Part shown: positions 9,134-18,367 of the stretch, one piece after another
Numbering within the stretch: the first letter of the stretch is position 1
Layout of the letters: the number at the start of each line of letters is the position of its first letter
Source of the DNA: Stieleria varia
GTDB taxonomy: Bacteria; Planctomycetota; Planctomycetia; Pirellulales; Pirellulaceae
Reading direction: 5' to 3'
Assembly (NCBI RefSeq): GCF_038443385.1
Contig: NZ_CP151726.1
Location: 3,968,001-4,032,000 of the forward strand
Length of the DNA: 64,000 nt
The notes under the pieces: generated by a model
What the model was told of the DNA's origin: nothing
Seen by the model: the letters and a program-made list of their open reading frames with translations, nothing else
Databases searched by the model: none
Made by a program: the position numbers and the translations under genes

Positions 9134-9868
9134 ATGAATGCCAAGAAAAGTGACGTGCTATTGTATCTCTTGAACCAGCTCTCTGAGCCAGATTTGGAAG
9201 CGGTGGAAAATGCCCTATTCGAAGACGATGAGATGAAGGATTTCTTCTACGAACAATGGCGTCTGATGAGCAAACCTGAAGTCACGAATGATGACATTGA
9301 ATCACCAGGCAAAACGGAACCGATTTTGGAACTTGACGAATCTGGTCGCCCCAAACGGCCACCGCTCTTGGATCGTTATCAGCACCTCAGCCCGATTGAT
9401 CGTGCGTGGATGATCATCGCCACGGCAGAAGAGAGCGATTTTGAGGACGAAGGCGATGAAATGAACTTAGTGGAACCTGTCACGCCCAAGACGGAGACAC
9501 ACGACCACCAGTTGGGAATACCGTTCCCGCCCCTCGCCATGGGTGCCAGCTCGTCGAACCGGGGTGCGAGCGAACCGAACGCTCTTGATTCGCTTGGTCG
9601 CCAGATACCAGAGGAGCCAGGGCTCTACTGGGGACTCAATGGCAGGACCGTGAGTTTGATGCTGGTTTCGAGCAGTCCCCTTTTCGCGGGTCGAGACGAA
9701 ATTTCCCTGAATGTTAAAATCCAGGAACATGGCAACGGCGATGTAATCAATGATGACATCAGCTTGCAGATCGACAGGTTGGCGACAATTCCAATCTGGA
9801 TCGCGGATATCGATTTACCAAATAATCCGCTGAACTACTTGAAGGTCCATTGGTTGCCACTGGATTGA
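9134..9868 (+). CDS. Hypothetical protein with an anti-sigma-like N-terminal segment
   Basis: A 244-residue protein 59 bp after the previous gene and probably co-transcribed. The first 35 residues (SDVLLYLLNQLSEPDLEAV, then an acidic stretch to DFFYEQW) resemble the 'hhLLGELSEEE..VEERLL.D' helical segment of planctomycete anti-sigma-like proteins, but no zinc ligands are present. The middle is acidic and low in complexity. Residues about 150-244 are strand-rich (RTVSLMLVSSSPLFAG, WIADIDLPNNPLNYLKVHW) and may form a small beta domain. No membrane segment is seen. No function is assigned; the context suggests an accessory subunit of the plus-strand set. Confidence 0.7.
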   Translation: MNAKKSDVLLYLLNQLSEPDLEAVENALFEDDEMKDFFYEQWRLMSKPEVTNDDIESPGKTEPILELDESGRPKRPPLLDRYQHLSPIDRAWMIIATAEESDFEDEGDEMNLVEPVTPKTETHDHQLGIPFPPLAMGASSSNRGASEPNALDSLGRQIPEEPGLYWGLNGRTVSLMLVSSSPLFAGRDEISLNVKIQEHGNGDVINDDISLQIDRLATIPIWIADIDLPNNPLNYLKVHWLPLD

Positions 9869-9956
9869 TGGGGCGTCATAACTATCGCCTGAACGTTGAC
9901 GCCGAAAGCGTCACCGCATCCGAACAGGAACGGTAACTCATTTGTGACGCATTTTA

Positions 9957-10056
9957 CCCTCCCGCGTGCGGGAGGGTCGGGCTCTCAGGCCCGGGGAGGG
10001 CTTGCGGTGCGTGCCCTCTCCGGCCCCGAGAGGCCGACTCTCCCTGAGGGAGAGTG
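9957..10056. repeat. Two REP-like nested hairpins
   Basis: A CCCTCCC/GGGAGGG element lies at about 9957-10002 and a CTCTCCC/GGGAGAG element at about 10012-10056. They sit between the gene ending at 9868 and the one starting at 10146, and could act as an attenuator or transcript-stabilising hairpin within the gene set. Confidence 0.8.
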
Positions 10057-10145
10057 ATGGAGAGTTTCATTGATTTGTCGTTTCCGAACGGTAGCTAAAT
10101 GGCACATATCAGCACGAACGAATTGGCAATTGGATATTACGGCAC

Positions 10146-11768
10146 ATGTCAAAATATGGGGATCGTTCATTATTTGCGCGTAACTTGCTCACCAATTCAT
10201 GGGATAGCGATAGTCTCAATGAACATGTGAAGCCACATTGCGTTTCGGAAGAACAACAATCTCGCCTACGCGCACTTTGCGACGCTGATGCAGCATTCCG
10301 TAGTCGAAATGACAACTCGCAACTGTCAGGGATCGGGCAGCATCTAAACGATGCTTCCAACAAATTCAATCAGGCTTGGGGCGAGACCGCTGTTGCCAAT
10401 CCGTTTTTCGCAGATCGGCAGAAGATCGATAGAGAAATCGCGAATTGCGAAAGCTTTGAGGCTCATGTGGTTCGCTGGCTTTGTAAAGCCGAGAACCAAA
10501 CTCGCGGTCACCAATTGGTACTCGATCTTGTTCTTCACCGTGTCTTCATCAGTGCAGACCCGAAATCAGTCGACGATGACAACTTGCGGATCGAAGGACG
10601 CCGATGGCTCGCCAAGTCGTTTGCTGATAGGATCAAAAGCCTGAGAGAGTATCGGGCCTGGGCGTTTGCGGGGGATGCCGATACAGGGAATGGTCGACAC
10701 AATATCGAACACGACTACGTTTCCCAACTTGAGCACTCGGTTTGTGCTCCGATCATGGTCGCTACTGGTGGCCAAGGTGCGGTCGTGTGGTTGACAATCG
10801 ATCTCTTCCGGGACGGAATCAGTACCTTTACACCGGACTTGTTCTCGCTCGGGATGACTCAAGTCGCCACTGCAACGGGTGGTGAGGACGGGATTCTGAC
10901 ATCGTTCGATGCGATGTGGGAGCTATCCGGGCTGGCGCGACACGGATTCTCGGGCCGCTGGCGAATCACCAATGCCCCAACAACCGTTTGCAACGCATCG
11001 CGATTGGAGAAGGAAGCGACAGACATCGGTTCGTTGGTGGGAGGTTCTGCAGAGTGTGCCACTTTGGTCGGCTTGTTGGCTGCGAGCGGTTTCGTTTACG
11101 AACCCGTTCCCGCCGCGGGTGAGTCGCCTAAGGAGTCGATTCGTCGAGTTGCCCTGAATCCTTTCTTTGCGGCAACGGCAACGGTCAGTAGGTCCATTGC
11201 CAAACCACCGGAGGACCTCTCTGCACAGCAACGTGCTGACTGGGACTCGGACCAGCGAAATCTGCAGTTGGGAAAAGTCTTTGACGTCGACAACAAGCTA
11301 GGGGCGGCCTCACGTTACCGGTTGGAACCGGACCGCACCGACATTCAGCCTCTGATCGATACGATCGTGATATCCCAGGACGACTTTGATGCGGAATCGA
11401 ATGCGAACGCAGCGAAGAGAAACCAAGTGCAGCAAGCGATCGATCGGGACAAGCAGAAAAGCAACTCCGTATACGGCATTCACTTTCAGCCCTGCCGGAC
11501 GATCCAAGATGCGTTGAACTGGATGTTGTCGGTCAATCAGTGGAAACGAGCACTCAACGAGTACAAGCTGAAACAGTGGGAAGATCAGTGGGATATTTTG
11601 CGAGATGAGAATGGAGACCCTGTGTTGCGGGACGGTAAAGAAATCAAAACCGGCTCCATCGAATACATGCAGAACCCGATCGGAGGAGCAGAGGAAACGG
11701 ATCCCGAAACGGCAAGTGATTCGGACGATGACGATGAGCTGAAAGTGCCGGAGGACATGCCTGAGTGA
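10146..11768 (+). CDS. Possible Lon-type (S16) peptidase-domain protein of a conflict-type gene set
   Basis: A 540-residue protein from the ATG at 10146. Residues about 266-410 have a Lon-peptidase-like layout. GFSGRWRI precedes IGSLVGGSAECATLVGLLA, where Ser301 sits as in the Lon GPSAG motif. VFDVDNKLGAASRYRL supplies Lys384 where Lon has its catalytic lysine near GIKEKLLAA. The Ser-Lys spacing is 83 residues against about 43 in Lon, so an insertion must be assumed and the assignment is an inference. The N-terminal 200 residues are helical and unrecognised. The C-terminus is a charged helix ending in a strongly acidic tail (ASDSDDDDELK). No signal peptide. It is flanked by repeats and lies 355 bp before the NTPase gene on the same strand. 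Confidence 0.7.
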   Translation: MSKYGDRSLFARNLLTNSWDSDSLNEHVKPHCVSEEQQSRLRALCDADAAFRSRNDNSQLSGIGQHLNDASNKFNQAWGETAVANPFFADRQKIDREIANCESFEAHVVRWLCKAENQTRGHQLVLDLVLHRVFISADPKSVDDDNLRIEGRRWLAKSFADRIKSLREYRAWAFAGDADTGNGRHNIEHDYVSQLEHSVCAPIMVATGGQGAVVWLTIDLFRDGISTFTPDLFSLGMTQVATATGGEDGILTSFDAMWELSGLARHGFSGRWRITNAPTTVCNASRLEKEATDIGSLVGGSAECATLVGLLAASGFVYEPVPAAGESPKESIRRVALNPFFAATATVSRSIAKPPEDLSAQQRADWDSDQRNLQLGKVFDVDNKLGAASRYRLEPDRTDIQPLIDTIVISQDDFDAESNANAAKRNQVQQAIDRDKQKSNSVYGIHFQPCRTIQDALNWMLSVNQWKRALNEYKLKQWEDQWDILRDENGDPVLRDGKEIKTGSIEYMQNPIGGAEETDPETASDSDDDDELKVPEDMPE

Positions 11769-11811
11769 GGTGGGCTCCGTTTGGGAAAGTCGGAGCGGAT
11801 TGATCGTGCAG

Positions 11812-11855
11812 AGCCCTCCCCGGCCGCTTAGGCGTCCGACCCTCCCGGAGGGAGG
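11812..11855. repeat. REP-like nested hairpin
   Basis: A single CCCTCC/GGGAGGG element follows the gene ending at 11768. The rest of 11856-12123 shows nothing I recognise. It may hold a promoter for the next gene, but I see no convincing -35/-10 pair. Confidence 0.8.
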
Positions 11856-12123
11856 GTGAGGTCGTGTTGAAGCGTTATTTCCGAATGCTACAAGCGGATT
11901 TGGTTCGGTGTGCATTTCGTCAGTTCACATTGCTCTCGCGAAGCAACCCGTAACAGCATCGAAGTGCATCTGGAGTAGCCCACATCTTTCTAGCGAAACT
12001 GCTATAGCTCACTGTTTCCGCGATATCTGTGATGGAGATCGCGGCATTTTTCGTGATGGCTTCATGAAAGGCAAGAACATCTGCACTACAATTCGCGGCT
12101 GTATTCCCTTTTCTTGATTCATC

Positions 12124-14475
12124 ATGCACCCCACCAATTCTTTTACCGATTCAGGCAACCCGCCATTCATTGCGGACCAGCGGCTATCTGTTCTTGAGTT
12201 GAGCGAAAAACAGCGACGCAGCACCTTGCATTACTTGCGTCTTGCAAAGCTGCCCGACACTCGTGCGTGTCGCAGCGATCCTGTTCGGCTGCAGGGGACT
12301 ACTACGCATTGGAGGGTGGAGAAGAATCGCTATGTTTTGATGGCAGATCTCCAGCACCGTTGCGTAGCGATTATCTCAGGTTCTGGCTATGGAAAAACGC
12401 AAGCGATTGACCAAATGGGCATCGCTCGCATGTCAGCGCATCCCGAGCACTTGGTCATCTCAATTCCTCTGCATGAGTTGCCCATCAATGCAGAGAAAAT
12501 GTTGGATCGTCTTGCGGCCGAATACCTTTCGCAGCTGAAACAGTCGCCAGTCATTGCTAAAGACGCCGAACTGCCAAGCCGCGCCACGCTTTCCAAGCAA
12601 ATCGAGAGAGCGATACGTTGCGGCGATTTCACACTTGCAGTTGATGAACTGGACGAGGCGGTCGATGACGCTGTCGCGCGGATCAGGTGTTTACGTAGAT
12701 TTCTGCAATGGAACCGGCAGTGCAAGTGCGTGATCGCTGCACGCCGCACTGTGATCATTGAGGACTACTGGCGTTCACTGTTTTCGCGACAGCAGACGCT
12801 GGATGATCAGAGTTCAAGCTGGGAGTTCTGGCTCGTTGAGCCATTCAATATTGAACAGACCAAATCGTACTTTGGCACGGATTATCGACGACTGCCGGAG
12901 CCGAGGGACCAGATTCGATTCTCACCACGCGGACTACACGAAACGTTTTGCGAGCTGTCCACGACGCCCAAAAAGTGCTTTCAATCAATTGCCGAACTCT
13001 ACTGGATTTGTTTGGTGGGGTCACTACGCAAGGAGTGCGAGAAACAGAGTTCGCCCGACGGAAGAAGAACACTCTCATACGAGGAATTACTCAACCTGCT
13101 TTCTGCAATTGCGGCAACTTTGGTGATGTGGAATGACAACCCACACCGCGAGCGAAAGCCAGGAAAGGGATTAGCCCCCGCAGGGAGCTCACCAGTTTTG
13201 TTAGTCGATGCTCAACACCTATCGGCATTCAAGAATCTCGTTTTCCTTCGAGTTCAACGCATTCAAGAGATCGACCAAAGCGAGTTTGAACGCATGTGGA
13301 CTCAGCTTGTTCGACTCAACATTCACTTGATCGAATTTGCTTTTACTGTGGGCGGAAAACTCGACGGGGTCTATTGGCGTCAGAAAAACGAGCGAGACTT
13401 CTTCGCTGCCATGTGGATGACTCGTTCGGCTGACGCAGCTGAGTTCGATTGGTTGATCAGGCGGGCCCGCGAATCAACGGCTGATCCCGCCGTAAACGAA
13501 GAGCAAAGGAATGATAACTTCTCGCTGTTGCTGGATTTATGGCGAGCGATGCCCGTCGATGGGAAATCGATGTCGAAAGATTCCGCAGATCGCTTGGGCT
13601 ACCAATTTGACTCTCCAAAGCCATCTCAAGACGCGATTAGAGCGGATGTCGAATTGAACCATCGCCAAAGTTCTGCTCTGGAACTCTCTGTTTTCACAGG
13701 TGGACATTCAAGTAGCCCGACGAATCAAAGGCTAGTGCTTGCGACCTTCGTTGGATTGGTCATCCTTTCCTTATTGGTCTTGGCCCCACGCCTGCTAACT
13801 CTTCGCTTGGAAAGAAAACTGGAAAGGGAATCGAATTCACGGCCCCTGGAAACGAGCCAATTACGTGCGGGGGTCCCGCGTCTGCGTGAGTTAGACATCG
13901 TCTTTGGACAAACGATCGAAAGCGACGATGGACGGCGGCGTTGGCTGTTCAAAAACAGCAGGTCGGTGGTAAAGGCCTACGAACCGTCTCAGGAGCTTCC
14001 CATCCGCGACGTTTTTCGCAACGACACAGACTTCTATCTTCGGCTCGTCGGTGAGAGACGCTTAACCAACGAGGAGTGGTTTTTAGTCGTGGGTCTTGTC
14101 GACGCATCAGGCAGTTTTTCGGTTCTTTCGACTGCTCCGCTGACCGATGAATCTGAAGTCTTTCCGTTCGGAACAGAAACAAACGGGGGACTTCGCACAT
14201 TTAGGCTGCTTTCCTACGACGGCCAAAATGAGAAACCAACAGTTGGCGGCAACTTCTTCGTTGTACTTGCCCATCCTGGCCCCATAACCGTGCAAGATGT
14301 CGAAAACGCACTGGAATTCAAATTCGAAACGCCACCTCCACCAAGCCCACCGATGCGATCCGCCGTGAAGGGGCAAGGAGTGTACGAAACATTCAATGCA
14401 ATTCCAAATCAAATCCGCGGGGCACTGAAAGCTCCATATCACTTTCTCGAATGCTTTTGGGTCGAAAACCGGTGA
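12124..14475 (+). CDS. NACHT/STAND-like NTPase with transmembrane segment and unknown C-terminal domain
   Basis: A 783-residue protein. The shared tag PPFIADQRLSVLEL is at residues 13-26, Walker A (SGSGYGKT) at 85-92 and Walker B (FTLAVDELDEA) at 169-179. The segment ELLNLLSAIAATLVMW with NDNPH is at about 321-341, and RDFFAAMWM at 424-432. Unlike its FGE-carrying sister, it has one strong hydrophobic segment (LVLATFVGLVILSLLVLA, about 537-554) followed by basic residues and a strand-rich domain of some 220 residues with no family I know. By analogy with membrane-anchored STAND effectors the C-terminus could act at the membrane; this is inference. It is the last gene of the plus-strand set and its stop lies 5 bp from the stop of the convergent CHAT gene. 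No good ribosome site precedes the ATG. Confidence 0.85.
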   Translation: MHPTNSFTDSGNPPFIADQRLSVLELSEKQRRSTLHYLRLAKLPDTRACRSDPVRLQGTTTHWRVEKNRYVLMADLQHRCVAIISGSGYGKTQAIDQMGIARMSAHPEHLVISIPLHELPINAEKMLDRLAAEYLSQLKQSPVIAKDAELPSRATLSKQIERAIRCGDFTLAVDELDEAVDDAVARIRCLRRFLQWNRQCKCVIAARRTVIIEDYWRSLFSRQQTLDDQSSSWEFWLVEPFNIEQTKSYFGTDYRRLPEPRDQIRFSPRGLHETFCELSTTPKKCFQSIAELYWICLVGSLRKECEKQSSPDGRRTLSYEELLNLLSAIAATLVMWNDNPHRERKPGKGLAPAGSSPVLLVDAQHLSAFKNLVFLRVQRIQEIDQSEFERMWTQLVRLNIHLIEFAFTVGGKLDGVYWRQKNERDFFAAMWMTRSADAAEFDWLIRRARESTADPAVNEEQRNDNFSLLLDLWRAMPVDGKSMSKDSADRLGYQFDSPKPSQDAIRADVELNHRQSSALELSVFTGGHSSSPTNQRLVLATFVGLVILSLLVLAPRLLTLRLERKLERESNSRPLETSQLRAGVPRLRELDIVFGQTIESDDGRRRWLFKNSRSVVKAYEPSQELPIRDVFRNDTDFYLRLVGERRLTNEEWFLVVGLVDASGSFSVLSTAPLTDESEVFPFGTETNGGLRTFRLLSYDGQNEKPTVGGNFFVVLAHPGPITVQDVENALEFKFETPPPPSPPMRSAVKGQGVYETFNAIPNQIRGALKAPYHFLECFWVENR

Positions 14476-14480
14476 ACGCA

Positions 14481-17400
14481 CTATTGATTTGACTGCTGTG
14501 TGATCATGTAGGTTGCCCAGTGAATTGGGGGCAGTTTCTCTCCAAACGGCACGGCTGCCGTCACCTTTTGCTGGGGATCTTCCATCACCGAACCGCTGCG
14601 TCCTGCGCCTCGTTTGACCAGAGACATTATTTCGGGGTCAAATCGATAATTGGAAATCATTTCCCGCTGTGCCTCGGCGAGAGCGATACAAGGGGTAACT
14701 TTTGATTCCGCCTGAAACATTAGCTCGAACATCCGCGTAACCATCACCTGACTTGAATTGTCATAGACGTCCGATATCGTTCCTATTGATGAACGGGCAC
14801 CAGCGTGAATTGCAGCCATCTGAAGACTGCGGACGGGTGAAAACAAATTCAGCTCTCCCAATGCTGTTCGGCAGCCAGAAAATACGGCAAAGTAACACTT
14901 GTCCATTCGCTGGCGTTGCAGTCGATTCACTGACAAAAAGGGACCGGTGCCCGCTTCGATGTCGACCATGTCGCTCATTCCAACAAATAGTTCGGCTGGA
15001 ACGATGCTGATCTCACGCAGACGATTCTTACCACCGGGCAGATCGCTCAAAACAGGCGATACTCCATGCGACGCAGCCAAAATAACTGTAGCATTAACCG
15101 ACTCCTCATCGAGTCGCGGGTCATTTCCCTTGAGTCGCACGACTCTAGAAAAGACAGGGGCGTTTTGTTTCGTTAGTCCAGCAATTGCGTTCTCTTCCGC
15201 TGCCGCACCCGCAGGACTGTTTTTCTGAGAAACAACGGTCAGCAGCAAATCATTCGACACTCCTATTTCGCCCCCATCACGTTGCCCCCCAAAATAGTTC
15301 AATGGCGAAGGATGAAACTCGACTGATTGCACAGCCTCAATCAGGTAGCGATCATTCGAAACCGGAAGAGCCGCAAACGGGATCAGGGGAATCGCCATGT
15401 CGCCGCTGAATACGACCGCAGTCTGCTTGCCCTTTTTCTGCAGATCTAGAGACTTGACCAATCGATCAATTGCCAGCAGTTCAGATAACTGTTGGCCAGG
15501 ATGGCCTTGACGAAAAGGTGTTTCCTCTAATTTGTGTCTGGCCAAGTACTGCGTCAGTAGACTGCGATCCCCCAGTCGCATGATCTCGACGGCATTGGAG
15601 GTGATGATTGCGACCCACAAGTCAACAAAAGAACGCTGATCCCAGTGTTCTTTGGAAATATTCGAAGGGCGTGCTGAAAATTGTGAAAAGACATTGTTGA
15701 CCGAGAAATAGTCAACCAAAATTTGGTTTGGTTTCAGCGAACGCTGTATCAAATCCAACGGACCTTCGGATTCAGCAGGAGCCGCTGTCGGTCCTAATTC
15801 CGCGGACGGTAGCTCCACTAACATTTGAAACTCTTCCATTATTCCACGGATTGACTGCTCGTGGATTCGCTGTTGTTTCGCTACGGCCGCCAGGATCTCC
15901 AGTTGCTCAGCTGTCCCTTCAGCTGTTTTTGCAAGCTCGCCAACGAGTTTTCTGATTTTCTCTTCGTACTCTGACTCCATCTCGTTGCGTGCTGCAAGCC
16001 GCGCAGAAAAAGACTGCTGATCAAAGATGAGCTTTCGATACCCAAGGATGCTTTGGTAAACATCTTCCTTCAAAGCTTGGTCCACTGCTTCATCGGCTGA
16101 TGACCAACTAATTCGTCGATCGCTGGTGTTTTTCGCGGGCAGGCCAATTGGAACCTGGAAGAGATCATTCAGCTCAGGCCTCAGCAAATCGATAGTCGGG
16201 TGAAGCTCGTTCATCGGCAGTCTCCCCAGTTTTTGTAACACGTTAAACATAAGCCGAATTGCCTGCCGCTGTGCTCCCCAGCGATCTCCATAGAGCATTT
16301 GATGTACCAGCAAAGCGGTCGCAGTTCTTAGTGACTCGACCTCTAGCAAATCCAGCTTGAGATCACGTCGCATCATGATGAGCGCGCTTTCAAACTTTTC
16401 ACAGGCCTGATCATGTCTACCAATCCTGCTCAACGCATCTGCATAGTTGTGAAGCTCTCTCGCATGTTGAAGGCTAGGCACATTATCGAAAGAAGCGATT
16501 ACTTTATCAAAGTATTGAATCGCAAGATCTGCCTTGCCCAGTCGACTCGCTACTAATCCCGTAAGGCTCATGATCTTTACAATGTCACCTTGCTTGTCGC
16601 CGGAGCCATCGTTGAAAGTAGCTAGCACGGCCTGCAACTCTCTAAGCAAGTCGTCGCTTGGTGGTTCCGCTTGGTAGCGAGCCTCTACCAGACTGTACTG
16701 AATGCGAGCCGTCCTGACGCCACTTGGATCAGAGGACTCAGGCAACAAGTCAATCGCTTTACGGTAGTCAGGTATTGCGTTCTTGGGATCCCCATTCTTT
16801 GCTCTGATGTTCCCGCGTCCCAGATACAGATTACTCAACAATAACGGGTCCGCTCCCAGTCCCTGTAAGGCTGCGATGGCAGTTGACGAGACTTGAAACG
16901 TCAGCAGTGGGTCATAAGAGTTTCGCGTCAAGAAGGTGGTCGTTTCACTGATTACTCCGGACAGGTTCCGCATTTCTGCAGCGGACCATTTGCGATCAAG
17001 CAAACTGCCATCCGTTGCAGCATCAAACGTCGCACGCATTTCCGCCATCGCTAACGCGACCAGGTTTCCATCACGGTTTGTTTGGGCGACTCGAGCGATT
17101 GCATTCGCCTTACGCAACCTTAATTTCAAGACATCAATCTCCGAAGTGCTACCAAGTTTCCCCATCGCATCGTGAGCAAAGCCGAGCATCTTCGCGTTTG
17201 CATCGAAGTCGCCCCTGACTTGGGATATGATTGCGAGCAAATCATAGGCGTCGACATGATAGCGAGTCACCTCACTCGGAACCGCATCGAGATGTTTTAG
17301 TGCGGCAAGACATGAGGTTTCCGAGCGATCCATTTCGTTTGACGAATAGAGAGCAACTGCTTTTTGATATTCAAGCACACCAAGCGCCAGTTCCGTCCCC

Positions 17401-18200
17401 TGTGAAAGATTGTCCTCAATCAGTTTGATTGCAGTCTCGGCATGACGAATACAACTCGGCCAGTTACTCGCCCTTAAGTCTGCGGTTACACCTGCTCTCG
17501 CCTCAAGTATCTGAGAAACGATCTCGGGAGAGTTAGATACGAGTTGTTCAAGAGAGCGAAAAAATTCTTCCGATTGCTTTGCGCCATGCCATTCGGGTGA
17601 TTCAACACCAAATCTTCTACCAAGCTCATCCTTTTCTAAGACACAGCAGGCAACACAAGCGGAGAGCGAACCAGGCATTCTGCTGAGTCGTGCCCGCTGG
17701 TTATCGAAGATTTGAGTGACGACTTGATGGCGGAGATCGCGGATTGATTCTTTAAACCTCTCCGAAACAACGGGGGCTTCGGGGGCATTCGGGTTGAATG
17801 CAACTAGCGCAGCTAGAAAGACCATCGCCGCAGAGGAATCAGGCACAGCAAGACGAGGCACTGCAAGATCCAGCATTGAGCCGTCTCGCATCACACGGAC
17901 ATTCGCGATTTCCGTGATGGGCCCAGCGAGCAGGCCCGATGCGTTCTCCAGCCGCAGCTCATAAAAGGCCGTCTCCGAATCGTTGGTTGCTTCAATTTCG
18001 ACCAACAAATCTTGCGGTTGCAAGGGAGATCCAGCAACGAGAGCTGGATCTGTAACCCCTTTTACTCGAACTCCCGAGGAAGTGCCTTCAATCTGAATAC
18101 CGAAGAATCCAAATTTCGGTTCGTTGCTTTCGGCGTGCTGTACGCCAACAAAGAGAAATAGGCAAATAACGATTCCGAGACTTCGAGTAGAATTTGGCAT
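14481..18200 (-). CDS. Exported PDZ-TPR-CHAT (caspase-like) protein
   Basis: A 1239-residue protein. Residues 1-25 form a Sec signal peptide (SLGIVICLFLFVGVQHAES). Residues about 30-115 are PDZ-like (GVRVKGVTDPALVAGSPLQPQ, DLLVEI). Helical TPR-type repeats fill about 270-640, and a coiled-coil stretch lies near 730-810. The last 350 residues are a CHAT domain: VVFSGDMAIPLIPFAALP, the catalytic His1045 in AASHG and Cys1110 in FSGCRTALGE, then AGARSSIGT and HWATYM. CHAT proteins are caspase-clan peptidases, often the executioner in conflict systems. An exported CHAT is less usual and points to envelope or extracellular targets. It is the last gene of a minus-strand set behind an E1-like gene and a decayed NTPase. 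Confidence 0.9.
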   Translation of the reverse strand: MPNSTRSLGIVICLFLFVGVQHAESNEPKFGFFGIQIEGTSSGVRVKGVTDPALVAGSPLQPQDLLVEIEATNDSETAFYELRLENASGLLAGPITEIANVRVMRDGSMLDLAVPRLAVPDSSAAMVFLAALVAFNPNAPEAPVVSERFKESIRDLRHQVVTQIFDNQRARLSRMPGSLSACVACCVLEKDELGRRFGVESPEWHGAKQSEEFFRSLEQLVSNSPEIVSQILEARAGVTADLRASNWPSCIRHAETAIKLIEDNLSQGTELALGVLEYQKAVALYSSNEMDRSETSCLAALKHLDAVPSEVTRYHVDAYDLLAIISQVRGDFDANAKMLGFAHDAMGKLGSTSEIDVLKLRLRKANAIARVAQTNRDGNLVALAMAEMRATFDAATDGSLLDRKWSAAEMRNLSGVISETTTFLTRNSYDPLLTFQVSSTAIAALQGLGADPLLLSNLYLGRGNIRAKNGDPKNAIPDYRKAIDLLPESSDPSGVRTARIQYSLVEARYQAEPPSDDLLRELQAVLATFNDGSGDKQGDIVKIMSLTGLVASRLGKADLAIQYFDKVIASFDNVPSLQHARELHNYADALSRIGRHDQACEKFESALIMMRRDLKLDLLEVESLRTATALLVHQMLYGDRWGAQRQAIRLMFNVLQKLGRLPMNELHPTIDLLRPELNDLFQVPIGLPAKNTSDRRISWSSADEAVDQALKEDVYQSILGYRKLIFDQQSFSARLAARNEMESEYEEKIRKLVGELAKTAEGTAEQLEILAAVAKQQRIHEQSIRGIMEEFQMLVELPSAELGPTAAPAESEGPLDLIQRSLKPNQILVDYFSVNNVFSQFSARPSNISKEHWDQRSFVDLWVAIITSNAVEIMRLGDRSLLTQYLARHKLEETPFRQGHPGQQLSELLAIDRLVKSLDLQKKGKQTAVVFSGDMAIPLIPFAALPVSNDRYLIEAVQSVEFHPSPLNYFGGQRDGGEIGVSNDLLLTVVSQKNSPAGAAAEENAIAGLTKQNAPVFSRVVRLKGNDPRLDEESVNATVILAASHGVSPVLSDLPGGKNRLREISIVPAELFVGMSDMVDIEAGTGPFLSVNRLQRQRMDKCYFAVFSGCRTALGELNLFSPVRSLQMAAIHAGARSSIGTISDVYDNSSQVMVTRMFELMFQAESKVTPCIALAEAQREMISNYRFDPEIMSLVKRGAGRSGSVMEDPQQKVTAAVPFGEKLPPIHWATYMITQQSNQ

Positions 18201-18367
18201 GATTTCGGGAGTAAATGAACAACTCTGTGAGAGTTTGACTGCTATTCCGCGTCATGGTATCTCACGTCCGGCAAGGAATCCAGTTTTGTTGGATCATGAC
18301 TCCCCGAACACCGGAATAACACGCCACGATCGGTCACCGGACTGTGAATCAAGTGTACTTGCGGCGA

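Noticed and set aside
10201..10440. NPFFADRQ in the possible Lon-type protein as another copy of the F-I/V-ADQR tag
   Set aside because: It is internal (residues 85-92), with a different order of residues and no following NTPase; probably chance similarity.
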